Assembly (NCBI RefSeq): GCF_900115205.1
Contig: NZ_FOYQ01000002.1
Span: 1 to 64,000 of the forward strand
Source of the DNA: Robiginitalea myxolifaciens
Lineage (GTDB): Bacteria; Bacteroidota; Bacteroidia; Flavobacteriales; Flavobacteriaceae
DNA: 64,000 bases
Direction of reading: 5' to 3'
Part shown: positions 24,540-34,409 of the stretch, piece by piece
Layout of the letters: each line of letters starts with the position of its first letter
How positions within the stretch are numbered: position 1 is the stretch's first letter
The notes under the pieces: model-generated
The model's database searches: none
What the model was told of the DNA's origin: nothing
The model's input: only the letters and a program-made list of their open reading frames with translations
Program-made: the position numbers and the translations under genes

Positions 24540-25385
24540 ATGTTGCTAACCGACTTGCGTGCGCAGTACAGAAAGGCCCTGGCTGGGAATTATCAGGAGG
24601 AGGAAATCGACAGTATCTTTTTCCGGCTATTGGAGCATTTTCTGGGACTCCCTCGTTTTATTATTGGTCTGGAGCCCAAACGATTTTTATTGCGGGAAGA
24701 GGAGGAACCTTTGCTTCAGGGCTTAAACCGCCTGCTTCAGGGTGAACCTGTACAATACATTACCGGGAAGGCCTTTTTTATGGATTTGGAGCTCGCGGTA
24801 GGTCCGGGAGTACTCATTCCCAGACCGGAAACTGAAGAATTGGTTATGTGGGCCCTGGAAATACTTGAAAACCGACCAAAACCGGTTATCCTGGATGCGG
24901 GAACCGGCAGTGGTTGTATCGCTTTGGCGCTTGCCTCGGCCCTGCCTGCAGCAACGGTACATGCACTCGAAATTTCAACCGAGGCCCTGCGTCTGGCCCG
25001 GCAAAATAACAGCCAATTGGATTTGGAGGTCGCCTTTCACCAGGGCGATATGTGTGATCCTCCGGACCTCCCGAAAAACCTGGACTTATTGATCTCAAAT
25101 CCCCCTTATATCCCAGACATCGAGTCGGAAAGCCTGGATAAACATGTCCGTGAATTTGAGCCACATCAGGCGCTTTTTTCCCCGGACGATAATCCTCTGA
25201 AATTTTATAAGTGCCTGGCAAAAATGGGGTTGGAACAACTCAAGCCCGAGGCCTTTTTGCTGGTTGAAACCCATTATCAATACGCCCGGGAGGTCGCCGC
25301 GATATTTGAGACCGCAGGCTATCGGGATATACAAGTGAAAAACGATATTTTTGGAAAAGAGCGCATGGTTTGCGCCGTTAAATAG
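24540..25385 (+). CDS. prmC: Peptide chain release factor N5-glutamine methyltransferase
   Basis: A 281-residue enzyme that methylates the GGQ glutamine of release factors RF1 and RF2. A helical N-terminal domain (1-75) is followed by IPRPETE (93-99), the SAM motif DAGTGSG (119-125) and the catalytic NPPY (187-190). It lies 9 bases after a GNAT gene and 21 bases before ligA on the same strand. Confidence 0.94.
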   Translation: MLLTDLRAQYRKALAGNYQEEEIDSIFFRLLEHFLGLPRFIIGLEPKRFLLREEEEPLLQGLNRLLQGEPVQYITGKAFFMDLELAVGPGVLIPRPETEELVMWALEILENRPKPVILDAGTGSGCIALALASALPAATVHALEISTEALRLARQNNSQLDLEVAFHQGDMCDPPDLPKNLDLLISNPPYIPDIESESLDKHVREFEPHQALFSPDDNPLKFYKCLAKMGLEQLKPEAFLLVETHYQYAREVAAIFETAGYRDIQVKNDIFGKERMVCAVK

Positions 25386-25400
25386 CAAAAGCAGGAATAG

Positions 25401-27416
<2,016 letters not shown>

Positions 27417-27423
27417 AAGCATC

Positions 27424-27714
27424 ATGAATCGCGAAGATTTTTTTGAATCACTGGATGCCGATAATCCTCCTGAGGATTTTGCCCCTGCGCTGAAAGTACT
27501 TTGGCACGATGCGCAGGAGGATTGGGAGGCTGCACACGACATCGCCCAGGACATGCCCGACAATCTGGGAAGCTGGCTGCACGGATACTTACATCTTAAA
27601 GAGGGCGACCGTTGGAACGCAGCCTATTGGTACCGGCAGGCCAACCAGCCCTTCCCGGAATCCGGAATTACTGCAGAATTTGATCGGTTATTGGAATATT
27701 TATTGAATACTTAG
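27424..27714 (+). CDS. Small conserved tryptophan-rich protein, unknown function
   Basis: A 96-residue acidic protein. The stretch WEAAHDIAQDMP, WLHGYLHLKEGD, NAAYWYRQA resembles a widespread small protein family with the signature of a His, a WxHxYLHxxEGD and a YWYRxA motif; its role is not known to me. The helix pattern is reminiscent of a single TPR-like pair. It begins 7 bases after ligA and is probably co-transcribed with it. Confidence 0.75.
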   Translation: MNREDFFESLDADNPPEDFAPALKVLWHDAQEDWEAAHDIAQDMPDNLGSWLHGYLHLKEGDRWNAAYWYRQANQPFPESGITAEFDRLLEYLLNT

Positions 27715-27723
27715 GGATCCGTT

Positions 27724-28638
27724 TTACACGGAAATCACAGCACTCTTCCCCTTGGCGTCCCCGGTCTGGTTGTCGAAGGTAAAATCGATTCTGCCCAGGC
27801 GTACACCGTAGCAGCCTACCTGGTTCACCAGAACCCGGTTTCCTGCACGGTTCGGGAGCAGGTCCGCTTCCTCCATAAAGGTATGCGTATGCCCTCCGAT
27901 TATCAGGTCTATTCCTTCGGTTAGCTGCGCCAGGCGCACATCGCTCATGAGATCTTCCTCCCGGTAGCGGTAACCCAAATGGGACAAGCAAATCACCAGG
28001 CGGCAACCTTTCTCCTCCCGTAATTCTCTGGCGATATCCAGGGCGCGCTCCACGGGATCCAGATACTTCGTTTCCCCGAAAAGGACTGGATCTACAAGAC
28101 CCTTTAATTGAATACCCAAACCAAATACGCCTACTTTAATCCCATCCATTTCGTAGATCTCGTAGGGATTGAATAAGCCGTCCAGAGGGGTGTTACTAAA
28201 GTCGTAATTCGCATTGACGAACTTGAAATCCGCATTCGGCAGTTGAGCCAATAAGCCCTCCAAACCGTTGTCAAAGTCGTGGTTGCCCAGGGTTGCGGCC
28301 TGGTACCCCATTTTATTCATCAGGCGAAATTCCAATTCCCCGCCGTAGAAATTAAAGTAGGGGGTACCCTGGAAGATATCTCCGGCATCCAGCAATAGGG
28401 TGTTTGGATTTTCTTCCCGGATCGACTTAATGAGTGAAGCTCTGCGCGCTACACCACCCAAGCCTGGAAATTGCCCATGGGAATCGGGAAAAGGATCGAT
28501 ATGGCTGTGCACGTCATTGGTATGCAGAATGGTGATCTTCTTCTCCCCGAATCCGCTACAGGAGTTCAGGGCCAATCCGCCAAGGCTCAAACCGGTTCCA
28601 ACGGCAGCACTTCGAGTAATAAAGGTCCTTCGTTTCAT
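27724..28638 (-). CDS. Metallophosphatase: catalytic half of a split 5'-nucleotidase, Tat-exported
   Basis: A 304-residue calcineurin-like phosphoesterase equal to the N-terminal catalytic domain of UshA-type 5'-nucleotidases. Metal ligands are in ILHTNDVHSH, LLDAGDIFQG, LGNHDFDNG and IGGHTH. The N-terminus has a twin-arginine signal (KRRTFITRS, then a hydrophobic segment ending in LNSC), so export is probably by Tat, perhaps as a lipoprotein. The substrate-binding C-terminal domain is encoded by the gene just upstream; the two reading frames overlap by 4 bases. Confidence 0.9.
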   Translation of the reverse strand: MKRRTFITRSAAVGTGLSLGGLALNSCSGFGEKKITILHTNDVHSHIDPFPDSHGQFPGLGGVARRASLIKSIREENPNTLLLDAGDIFQGTPYFNFYGGELEFRLMNKMGYQAATLGNHDFDNGLEGLLAQLPNADFKFVNANYDFSNTPLDGLFNPYEIYEMDGIKVGVFGLGIQLKGLVDPVLFGETKYLDPVERALDIARELREEKGCRLVICLSHLGYRYREEDLMSDVRLAQLTEGIDLIIGGHTHTFMEEADLLPNRAGNRVLVNQVGCYGVRLGRIDFTFDNQTGDAKGKSAVISV

Positions 28639-29411
28639 GGTTTCTGGCGTTGGATGAACCGATCATCTACGCCGGTACGCAGGGTGTCGGTTATTTTGAA
28701 GTAATCGATTATGGCATTCCGGATTTTATACCCGAGGTCTGTAGTGGTGCGTGCTTTGCCCAAAAAAGCCATTCCGTCTCCTCCGGTTACCAGAAAATTC
28801 GAAGTAACCAGCCTGTAAGTCTCATCCTGATTCAAGGGACGTCCTCCGATTTCAACGGAAAGAATCCGGTTATTCTCGTCGACAACCAGAGACATACCTG
28901 CTATTGGAGTTGGGCGATCCTCAGCACTCAGATACCGAGCCATTTCAGTAAGGGCTGCGCCGTCCATTTCTAATAGAACAATCGTATTCTCAAAGGGCAT
29001 CAATTCGTAGGCAGTACGGGCGCTTACGGGCCCGGCAGAAATGATGCTTCGAATACCTCCGTGATTGAGCAAAGCGATGTCTACAGGAGGTTGTCCTTGC
29101 AGGCGCATCAGGGAGTCAGACATTTTTAATAGCAGATCTGCCATCAGGTTCCCCAGGCTGGAATTTCTGTCTCCGTCGTTCTTGGTTAGCGTGGCAGGAG
29201 CATAACTCAATGCGCTATCAAGGGTTTTGTTGACGTGCTCGCGATAAGGAGCGATATAGGTCGTTAGGGAATCGTCCTCCGCATACGTACTATCTATGGC
29301 TATGCGGCTAACAACGGCAGCACTTACGGAGGAGTCTTGTTGACGACATCCTGTAACGGTACATATTGTTATAAATAAAACAAAAAGTTTTATTTTTAAA
29401 TATTTCGACAT
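28635..29411 (-). CDS. 5'-nucleotidase C-terminal domain lipoprotein
   Basis: A 258-residue protein made only of the substrate-binding domain of UshA-type nucleotidases (NLMADLLL, LLNHGGIRSIISAGPVSARTAYELMPFEN read in pieces, and LVTSNFLVTGGDGMAFL). The signal is of the Sec lipoprotein type with lipobox VTGC near residues 19-22. It has no metal site of its own and is expected to act with the metallophosphatase encoded next, forming one enzyme from two polypeptides. The C-terminal half is transcribed first. Confidence 0.88.
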   Translation of the reverse strand: MSKYLKIKLFVLFITICTVTGCRQQDSSVSAAVVSRIAIDSTYAEDDSLTTYIAPYREHVNKTLDSALSYAPATLTKNDGDRNSSLGNLMADLLLKMSDSLMRLQGQPPVDIALLNHGGIRSIISAGPVSARTAYELMPFENTIVLLEMDGAALTEMARYLSAEDRPTPIAGMSLVVDENNRILSVEIGGRPLNQDETYRLVTSNFLVTGGDGMAFLGKARTTTDLGYKIRNAIIDYFKITDTLRTGVDDRFIQRQKP

Positions 29412-29445
29412 TGTAACTTTGAAGTGCAGTTGGTGGCAGATTAAT

Positions 29446-29453
29446 TACCTTTG
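29446..29453 (+). promoter_or_regulatory. -7 element TACCTTTG
   Basis: A perfect TAnnTTTG with a TTG 16 bases upstream (29430). Transcription would start near 29458, which rules out the in-frame TTG at 29451 as start codon and favours the ATG at 29472. Confidence 0.55.
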
Positions 29454-29471
29454 TTTGAAAGCTTCAGGCAG

Positions 29472-30008
29472 ATGGTTTTTAAAGGACTCACGGACAAATT
29501 TAAGTATAAATCCGGCGTCAAATATCTCAAAAAAGAATTATCCCAGCAGGCAGCCGGGCCCGATCGGCCAGGAGGACTGAGAAGTATCGGGGTTATTCTG
29601 GATTTAGATAGTTTTTCGACCCCGGAGGTCTTTTACGAGTTCATCGATGTCTTTAAACTGCGCCCAAATGCCGTAAAGATCATAGGGTATAAACGGTTTT
29701 ACGACAAGAATTCCCCTTATGCCACCCCGGTTTTTTCCGATAAGGATCTCGGGTGGAACGGCGATATTGAAAACAGTTATGCGCTGGAGTTTCTGGGACG
29801 CGAATACGATTTACTGATCAACTACTATAAAGAAGACAATCTGATGATGAAGTTGATGAGTGTGAAAGCCAAAGCGACCATGCGCGTGGGATTTGCCGAA
29901 ATCGATCCGGTTTTTAACGACCTGATTCTCGGCTGTGAATTAAAGGATTTCAGCCTTTTCAGAAAGGAATTGCAAAAATACCTAAGCGTACTTAAGGAAT
30001 GGGTTTAA
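29472..30008 (+). CDS. DUF6913-type protein upstream of dapA
   Basis: A 178-residue cytosolic protein with strongly conserved-looking central blocks (RPNAVKIIGYKRFYDKNSPY, FSDKDLGWNG, ALEFLGREYDLLINYY). I recall this as the flavobacterial DUF6913 family, usually next to dapA. No catalytic motif is recognised. The ATG at 29472 is preferred because the -7 box at 29446 overlaps the upstream TTG. It overlaps dapA by 10 bases, so the two are translationally linked. Confidence 0.78.
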   Translation: MVFKGLTDKFKYKSGVKYLKKELSQQAAGPDRPGGLRSIGVILDLDSFSTPEVFYEFIDVFKLRPNAVKIIGYKRFYDKNSPYATPVFSDKDLGWNGDIENSYALEFLGREYDLLINYYKEDNLMMKLMSVKAKATMRVGFAEIDPVFNDLILGCELKDFSLFRKELQKYLSVLKEWV

Positions 30009-30901
30009 CGAGCCAATGGACCGGAACGGGTACCGCCCTGGTAACCCCCTTTACTGATGATCTGGAAGTAGATCTTAAGGCATTGGGAGATTTGGTGGAA
30101 TTCACCATTGAGGGGGGAATAGACTACCTGGTAGTATTAGGTACTACCGGTGAAACGGCTACCCTTGATGCACAGGAAAAGCAAGCAATAATGCGCCGGG
30201 TTTCAGAAGTAAACGCCGGTCGCGTACCCCTGATGGTTGGGGTAGGAAGTAACAATACCCGTGCTTTGCTCCGAGAAGTGGAACAGACCGACTTTCCGGA
30301 TTATCAGGGCATTCTCTCCGTTTCCCCCTACTACAACCGCCCAACACAAGAAGGGATTATAGCCCATTTCAAGGCTTTGGATGCGACTACCCCGCTACCT
30401 ATTATGGTCTACAATGTTCCGGCGCGAACGGGCAGTAATATGAGCGTGGAAACGACCATAACCCTGGCAACGGAATGTCCCAATATTTTTGCCATCAAAG
30501 AAGCCTGTGGGGACTTGTCCCAGCTCGAGGCGCTGATTCGAAAAGCTCCGGAGGATTTTATGGTAATATCCGGGGATGATTTTACCGCAGTCCCTACGGT
30601 AGCCCTTGGCGGGCAGGGGGTGGTCTCGGTTTTAGCTCAGGGTATTCCGTCGGAATTCTCGCAAATGATGCAGGCGGGGTTGGCCAAAGACGTCCCCCGT
30701 GCGGAATCCCTCTATGCGGCATTGGATCCCCTGGTCCGATTGATTTTTCGAGAAGGCAATCCGGCAGGTATTAAAGCCCTGCTCAACCTCCAGGGAATTT
30801 GTGGTACTCAAGTGCGCCTGCCCCTGTTACCGGCAAGCCCCGACCTTCAGGAATCCCTCAGCAATGCCCTGGCCAAACTTCGCGCTAAGGTGGTATCTTG
30901 A
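29999..30901 (+). CDS. dapA: 4-hydroxy-tetrahydrodipicolinate synthase
   Basis: A 300-residue TIM-barrel aldolase that condenses pyruvate with aspartate semialdehyde, the first step committed to lysine and diaminopimelate. The Schiff-base Lys167 is in FAIKEACGD, Tyr138 in MVYNVPART, and GTTGE at 48-52 binds pyruvate. Length matches the family. The ATG overlaps the end of the DUF6913 gene by 10 bases. Confidence 0.95.
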   Translation: MGLTSQWTGTGTALVTPFTDDLEVDLKALGDLVEFTIEGGIDYLVVLGTTGETATLDAQEKQAIMRRVSEVNAGRVPLMVGVGSNNTRALLREVEQTDFPDYQGILSVSPYYNRPTQEGIIAHFKALDATTPLPIMVYNVPARTGSNMSVETTITLATECPNIFAIKEACGDLSQLEALIRKAPEDFMVISGDDFTAVPTVALGGQGVVSVLAQGIPSEFSQMMQAGLAKDVPRAESLYAALDPLVRLIFREGNPAGIKALLNLQGICGTQVRLPLLPASPDLQESLSNALAKLRAKVVS

Positions 30902-31011
30902 CACCCGCTGAGGTTCTCTTGGGTGTTAAAATGCCATTAAAATTTCACCTGCTGCACCTGCCGGCATACCGCAGTAGACTAAATTGCGTTTTCAATCTCG
31001 ATTAGAATGTG

Positions 31012-31019
31012 TAATTTTG
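31012..31019 (+). promoter_or_regulatory. -7 element TAATTTTG for the bamD operon
   Basis: A perfect TAnnTTTG. The ATG at 31024 is only 4 bases away and the ATG at 31042 is 22 bases away; the second fits a normal leader and the lipoprotein signal. Confidence 0.55.
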
Positions 31020-31041
31020 CCCAATGTTTTTGGAAATCCCA

Positions 31042-31896
31042 ATGAGTCGAACCGCTTTGCAAATCAGAACCATAGGCCTTTTTACCCTGGCCGTGCTGTT
31101 GCTCACTTCCTGTGGCGAATATCAGAAAGCGCTGAAGGATACGGATATCAGCAAGAAATACGAGGTTGCCGAAAAGCTTTATACGGAGGGCTCTTTCAAG
31201 AAGGCCAACCGCCTGCTGGAACAAATTGCTCCGCAGTTTGTTGGAAAACCGCAAGGGGAACGGGTTATGTTCTTTCTGGCCGATTCCTATTTCCAAATCG
31301 AGAACTACAATTTCGCGGGCTACCAGTTTGAGCGATTCCTAAAGTCTTATCCCAAGAGTGATAAGGCCGAAGAAGCCGGGTTCCTGGGTGCGAAAAGCTA
31401 TTATATGCTGTCTCCCCGATATTCCCTGGATCAGACGGATACCGATAAGGCCTTGACGAAACTACAGTTGTTTATCAACGCAAATCCGGAGTCTGAATTT
31501 TTGGCAGAAGCCAATGAAATGGCCCAGGAACTGACTACCAAGAAAGAAAAGAAAGCTTTTGAAATTGCCAAGCAGTTCGTAAAGCTGGGGAAATACTTTA
31601 CACTGGATTACAACATTTCTGCCCTCGCGGCACTGGATAATTTTATCTCGGATCATCCGGGCTCTCAGTTTCGGGAGGAAGCCTTTTACCTGCGGGTAGA
31701 GGCGGCGACCAACCTGGCGGTTAACAGCACCTATTCCAAAAAGGAAGAACGTCTGGAGGAAGCTGAAGAGATGTACCAGGCGTTGCTGCGATCCTATCCG
31801 GAAACGCGATATGCCGAAAAAGCAGCAGACACCAATGAAAAGCTTCAAAAAGAGAAGGCCAACTTTGAAGCATTGAAAAACGAACTTACAAGATGA
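31042..31896 (+). CDS. bamD: Outer membrane assembly lipoprotein BamD
   Basis: A 284-residue lipoprotein of the BAM complex that inserts beta-barrels into the outer membrane. The lipobox is LLTSC with Cys24, followed by TPR-like helices (KLYTEGSFKKANRLLE, FFLADSYFQIENYNFAGYQF, DHPGSQFREEAFYLRVEA in pieces). The ATG at 31042 starts right at the signal peptide; an ATG 18 bases upstream is possible. First gene of a bamD-rpoZ-coaBC-porD run with overlapping ends. Confidence 0.93.
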   Translation: MSRTALQIRTIGLFTLAVLLLTSCGEYQKALKDTDISKKYEVAEKLYTEGSFKKANRLLEQIAPQFVGKPQGERVMFFLADSYFQIENYNFAGYQFERFLKSYPKSDKAEEAGFLGAKSYYMLSPRYSLDQTDTDKALTKLQLFINANPESEFLAEANEMAQELTTKKEKKAFEIAKQFVKLGKYFTLDYNISALAALDNFISDHPGSQFREEAFYLRVEAATNLAVNSTYSKKEERLEEAEEMYQALLRSYPETRYAEKAADTNEKLQKEKANFEALKNELTR

Positions 31897-32228
31897 ATAT
31901 GAACGATTTGAAGAATACCAAAGCTCCGGTAACCACTACTACTATTAACCGGGACGAGTTCGACGACAAGACGGACAACATTTACGAGGCGATTTCTATT
32001 TCCGCTAAACGCGCGATCCAGATCAATGCCGAAATCAAGAAGGAATTACTTGAAAAACTGGAGGAATTCGCCACTTACAGCGATAGCCTTGAGGAGGTTT
32101 TCGAGAATAAGGAGCAAATTGAGGTGAGCAAGTTTTACGAAAAATTGCCAAAGCCGCACGCCCTTGCTATCCAGGAATGGCTGGAAGATAAGATCTACTA
32201 CCGCAACACCGAGAAAGACGGGGAATAA
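31893..32228 (+). CDS. rpoZ: RNA polymerase omega subunit, flavobacterial type
   Basis: A 111-residue protein with TDNIYEAISISAKRAIQIN near residues 29-47, the omega helix that clamps beta-prime; E. coli omega has the similar RARQ/ISARRA pattern. Flavobacterial omega proteins are longer and diverged, and this matches them by context with bamD and coaBC. Its ATG overlaps the bamD stop by 4 bases and coaBC starts one base after its stop. Confidence 0.85.
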   Translation: MNMNDLKNTKAPVTTTTINRDEFDDKTDNIYEAISISAKRAIQINAEIKKELLEKLEEFATYSDSLEEVFENKEQIEVSKFYEKLPKPHALAIQEWLEDKIYYRNTEKDGE

Positions 32229-32229
32229 G

Positions 32230-33432
32230 ATGTTGGCTTCCAAGCGTATCCTTTTGGGCATTACCGGGGGTATTGCTGCGTATAAGACCACCTTTCTTAC
32301 CCGTTTATTGATAAAGGCCGGCGCTGAGGTCCGCATTGTGATGACCCAGAGCGCCGGCCAATTTGTTTCCCCCCTGACCCTGGCAACCCTTTCCAAGAAT
32401 GAGGTACTCACCGATTTTATAAAGGAGGAAGAGGGAAGCACCAACTGGAATAATCATGTAGAACTCGGACTTTGGGCCGACCTGATGATTATTGCACCCG
32501 CAACCGCCAATACCTTATCCAAAATGGCGTCCGGTACTTGCGACAACCTCTTGCTCGCCGTTTACCTCTCTGCAAAGTGTCCTGTATTCTTTGCGCCAGC
32601 CATGGATCTGGACATGTACAGGCACCCCAGCACCAAATCGTCTATTGAGAAACTACAATCCTTCGGGAACATTCTCATACCCGCAGAATCCGGGGAATTG
32701 GCCAGTGGACTGGAAGGCGAGGGGCGTATGGCTGAGCCGGAAACCATTGTAGCCCGAATCCAGGAGGAATTAAGCTCCCGACTTCCCTGGCGTGGTAAAA
32801 ACGTATTGATAACTGCAGGGCCAACTTTTGAGCCCATAGATCCTGTCCGATTTATCGGGAATCATTCCAGTGGAAAAATGGGATTTGCACTAGCCCATGA
32901 AGCGGCACAGCGCGGTGCTGCAGTTACCCTGGTTACAGGTCCAACCAGCCAGGAAACCTCGCATCCGGGGATTCAATGCCTGCGGGTAAATACGGCGCAG
33001 CAAATGCTCGATACGGCATTGGAACACCTGGAAGCGGCCGATATCGTAATCGGAGCTGCCGCCGTGTCGGATTACCGCCCGGCAACCGTGGCCGACGAAA
33101 AAATCAAGAAGTCCGAGGATCACCTCAGTTTGGATTTGGTTAAAAATCCGGATATCATCCACAGTCTCAGCAAGCGGCGTAAACCCGGTCAGTTTTTTCT
33201 GGGATTTGCCCTGGAAACCGAGAAAGAAGCCGAACATGCCCGGGCAAAACTAAGCCGGAAAGGACTGGATGCTATAGTGCTGAATTCCCTGCGCGACAAA
33301 GGAGCAGGTTTTGGTGGGGATACGAATAAAATCAGTTTTATAGACAAGAATTCGGAGCTTACACCGTTTGCATTAAAAGAGAAATCAGAAGTTGCCCGTG
33401 ATATCCTCGATGAAATCGATCGTCGCCTGTAG
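32230..33432 (+). CDS. coaBC: Phosphopantothenoylcysteine synthetase/decarboxylase
   Basis: A 400-residue bifunctional enzyme of coenzyme A synthesis. The N-terminal flavin-dependent decarboxylase (CoaC) has GITGGIAAYK, the catalytic His in NNHVELG and PATANTLSKMASG; the C-terminal CTP-dependent synthetase (CoaB) has ITAGPTFEPIDPVRFI, GNHSSGKMG and AAVSDYRP. The ATG at 32230 directly follows the rpoZ stop. coaE of the same pathway is at 39032. Confidence 0.95.
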   Translation: MLASKRILLGITGGIAAYKTTFLTRLLIKAGAEVRIVMTQSAGQFVSPLTLATLSKNEVLTDFIKEEEGSTNWNNHVELGLWADLMIIAPATANTLSKMASGTCDNLLLAVYLSAKCPVFFAPAMDLDMYRHPSTKSSIEKLQSFGNILIPAESGELASGLEGEGRMAEPETIVARIQEELSSRLPWRGKNVLITAGPTFEPIDPVRFIGNHSSGKMGFALAHEAAQRGAAVTLVTGPTSQETSHPGIQCLRVNTAQQMLDTALEHLEAADIVIGAAAVSDYRPATVADEKIKKSEDHLSLDLVKNPDIIHSLSKRRKPGQFFLGFALETEKEAEHARAKLSRKGLDAIVLNSLRDKGAGFGGDTNKISFIDKNSELTPFALKEKSEVARDILDEIDRRL

Positions 33433-34315
33433 TTTAATCCTGTTTTTTACACTGATTACAGGTACTGCTACCTATGCACAGGAACTCAACTGTACGGTCA
33501 CGATTAATTCCGACCAGGTTAACCAGACCAACCAACAGGTTTTCCGAACCCTCGAGCGGTCTTTGATGGAATTTGTTAACCGCACGCAATGGACGGACCG
33601 TATCACCAAGGAAAACGAACGCCTCAATTGCCGGATGTTTATAACGGTAACAGACTTTGAATCGGACCGATTCCAGGCTACCATTCAAATTCAATCTTCA
33701 CGTCCGGTTTACAACACTTCTTACGAAACAGTAGTCTTCAACTACAAAGACGATAGCTTTAATTTTCGTTACACGGAATTCCAGCCGCTGGTCTTTAACG
33801 AAAATGTCTTCGAATCCAATTTGGTAGGGGTTATTTCCTACTATGCCTACATCATGTTAGGCCTGGATGCGGATACCTTTCAGCTGGAAGGAGGTACCGA
33901 TTATTACAAAAAGGCCCAGGGTATCGTAACCCAGGCACAGGGAAGTAGTTTTTCAGGATGGGGACAGACCGCCACGGACAACCGAAGCAGGTTTCAGCTG
34001 GTCGATAATTTATTGTCAAATACGTTCCGGGAATTTCGGATCGCCGTATACAATTACCATCGCAAAGGACTGGATATACTGGCCGATAACAATAGTACCG
34101 GCAAACAAATCATCGCCGGTTCATTGCGACTTTTCGAAACCCTGATCCAGCGCAGGCCCAATGCCTTTTTAATCCAGACCTTCTTCGACGCCAAAGCCGA
34201 GGAAATACAAAGCATTTTCTCCGATGGTCCCAAGGTCGATATCGTTCAGCTCAAGGAAACCCTGAACCGGGTAGCCCCCTTTTACGCCAGTACCTGGAGT
34301 CAGATTACCTATTAG
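33410..34315 (+). CDS. porD: DUF4835 / PorD-type exported protein
   Basis: A 301-residue protein with a signal peptide (SLILFFTLITGTATYAQ) and the opening ELNCTVTINSDQV typical of DUF4835. These proteins, which I recall as type IX secretion PorD, take part in gliding motility and secretion in Bacteroidota; the biochemical role is not clear. The ATG at 33410 overlaps the end of coaBC by 23 bases. The conserved order bamD-rpoZ-coaBC-DUF4835-recN supports the assignment. Confidence 0.82.
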   Translation: MKSIVACSLILFFTLITGTATYAQELNCTVTINSDQVNQTNQQVFRTLERSLMEFVNRTQWTDRITKENERLNCRMFITVTDFESDRFQATIQIQSSRPVYNTSYETVVFNYKDDSFNFRYTEFQPLVFNENVFESNLVGVISYYAYIMLGLDADTFQLEGGTDYYKKAQGIVTQAQGSSFSGWGQTATDNRSRFQLVDNLLSNTFREFRIAVYNYHRKGLDILADNNSTGKQIIAGSLRLFETLIQRRPNAFLIQTFFDAKAEEIQSIFSDGPKVDIVQLKETLNRVAPFYASTWSQITY

Positions 34316-34380
34316 GATTTCCGCTGACCCATCCTCCTGGCAAGTTTTCCACAACTGAATTTTTTTAGCGTCGATTCTGC

Positions 34381-34388
34381 TATCTTTA
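34381..34388 (+). promoter_or_regulatory. Candidate -7 element TATCTTTA for recN
   Basis: One mismatch to TAnnTTTG, 21 bases before the TTG start of recN, in the 94-base gap after porD. Confidence 0.4.
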
Positions 34389-34409
34389 GCCCTGCAGAAA
34401 ACATTCGAC

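Noticed and set aside
34345-34353. TTTTCCACA matches a relaxed DnaA box
   Set aside because: It is a single copy between porD and recN with no second box or AT-rich unwinding stretch nearby.
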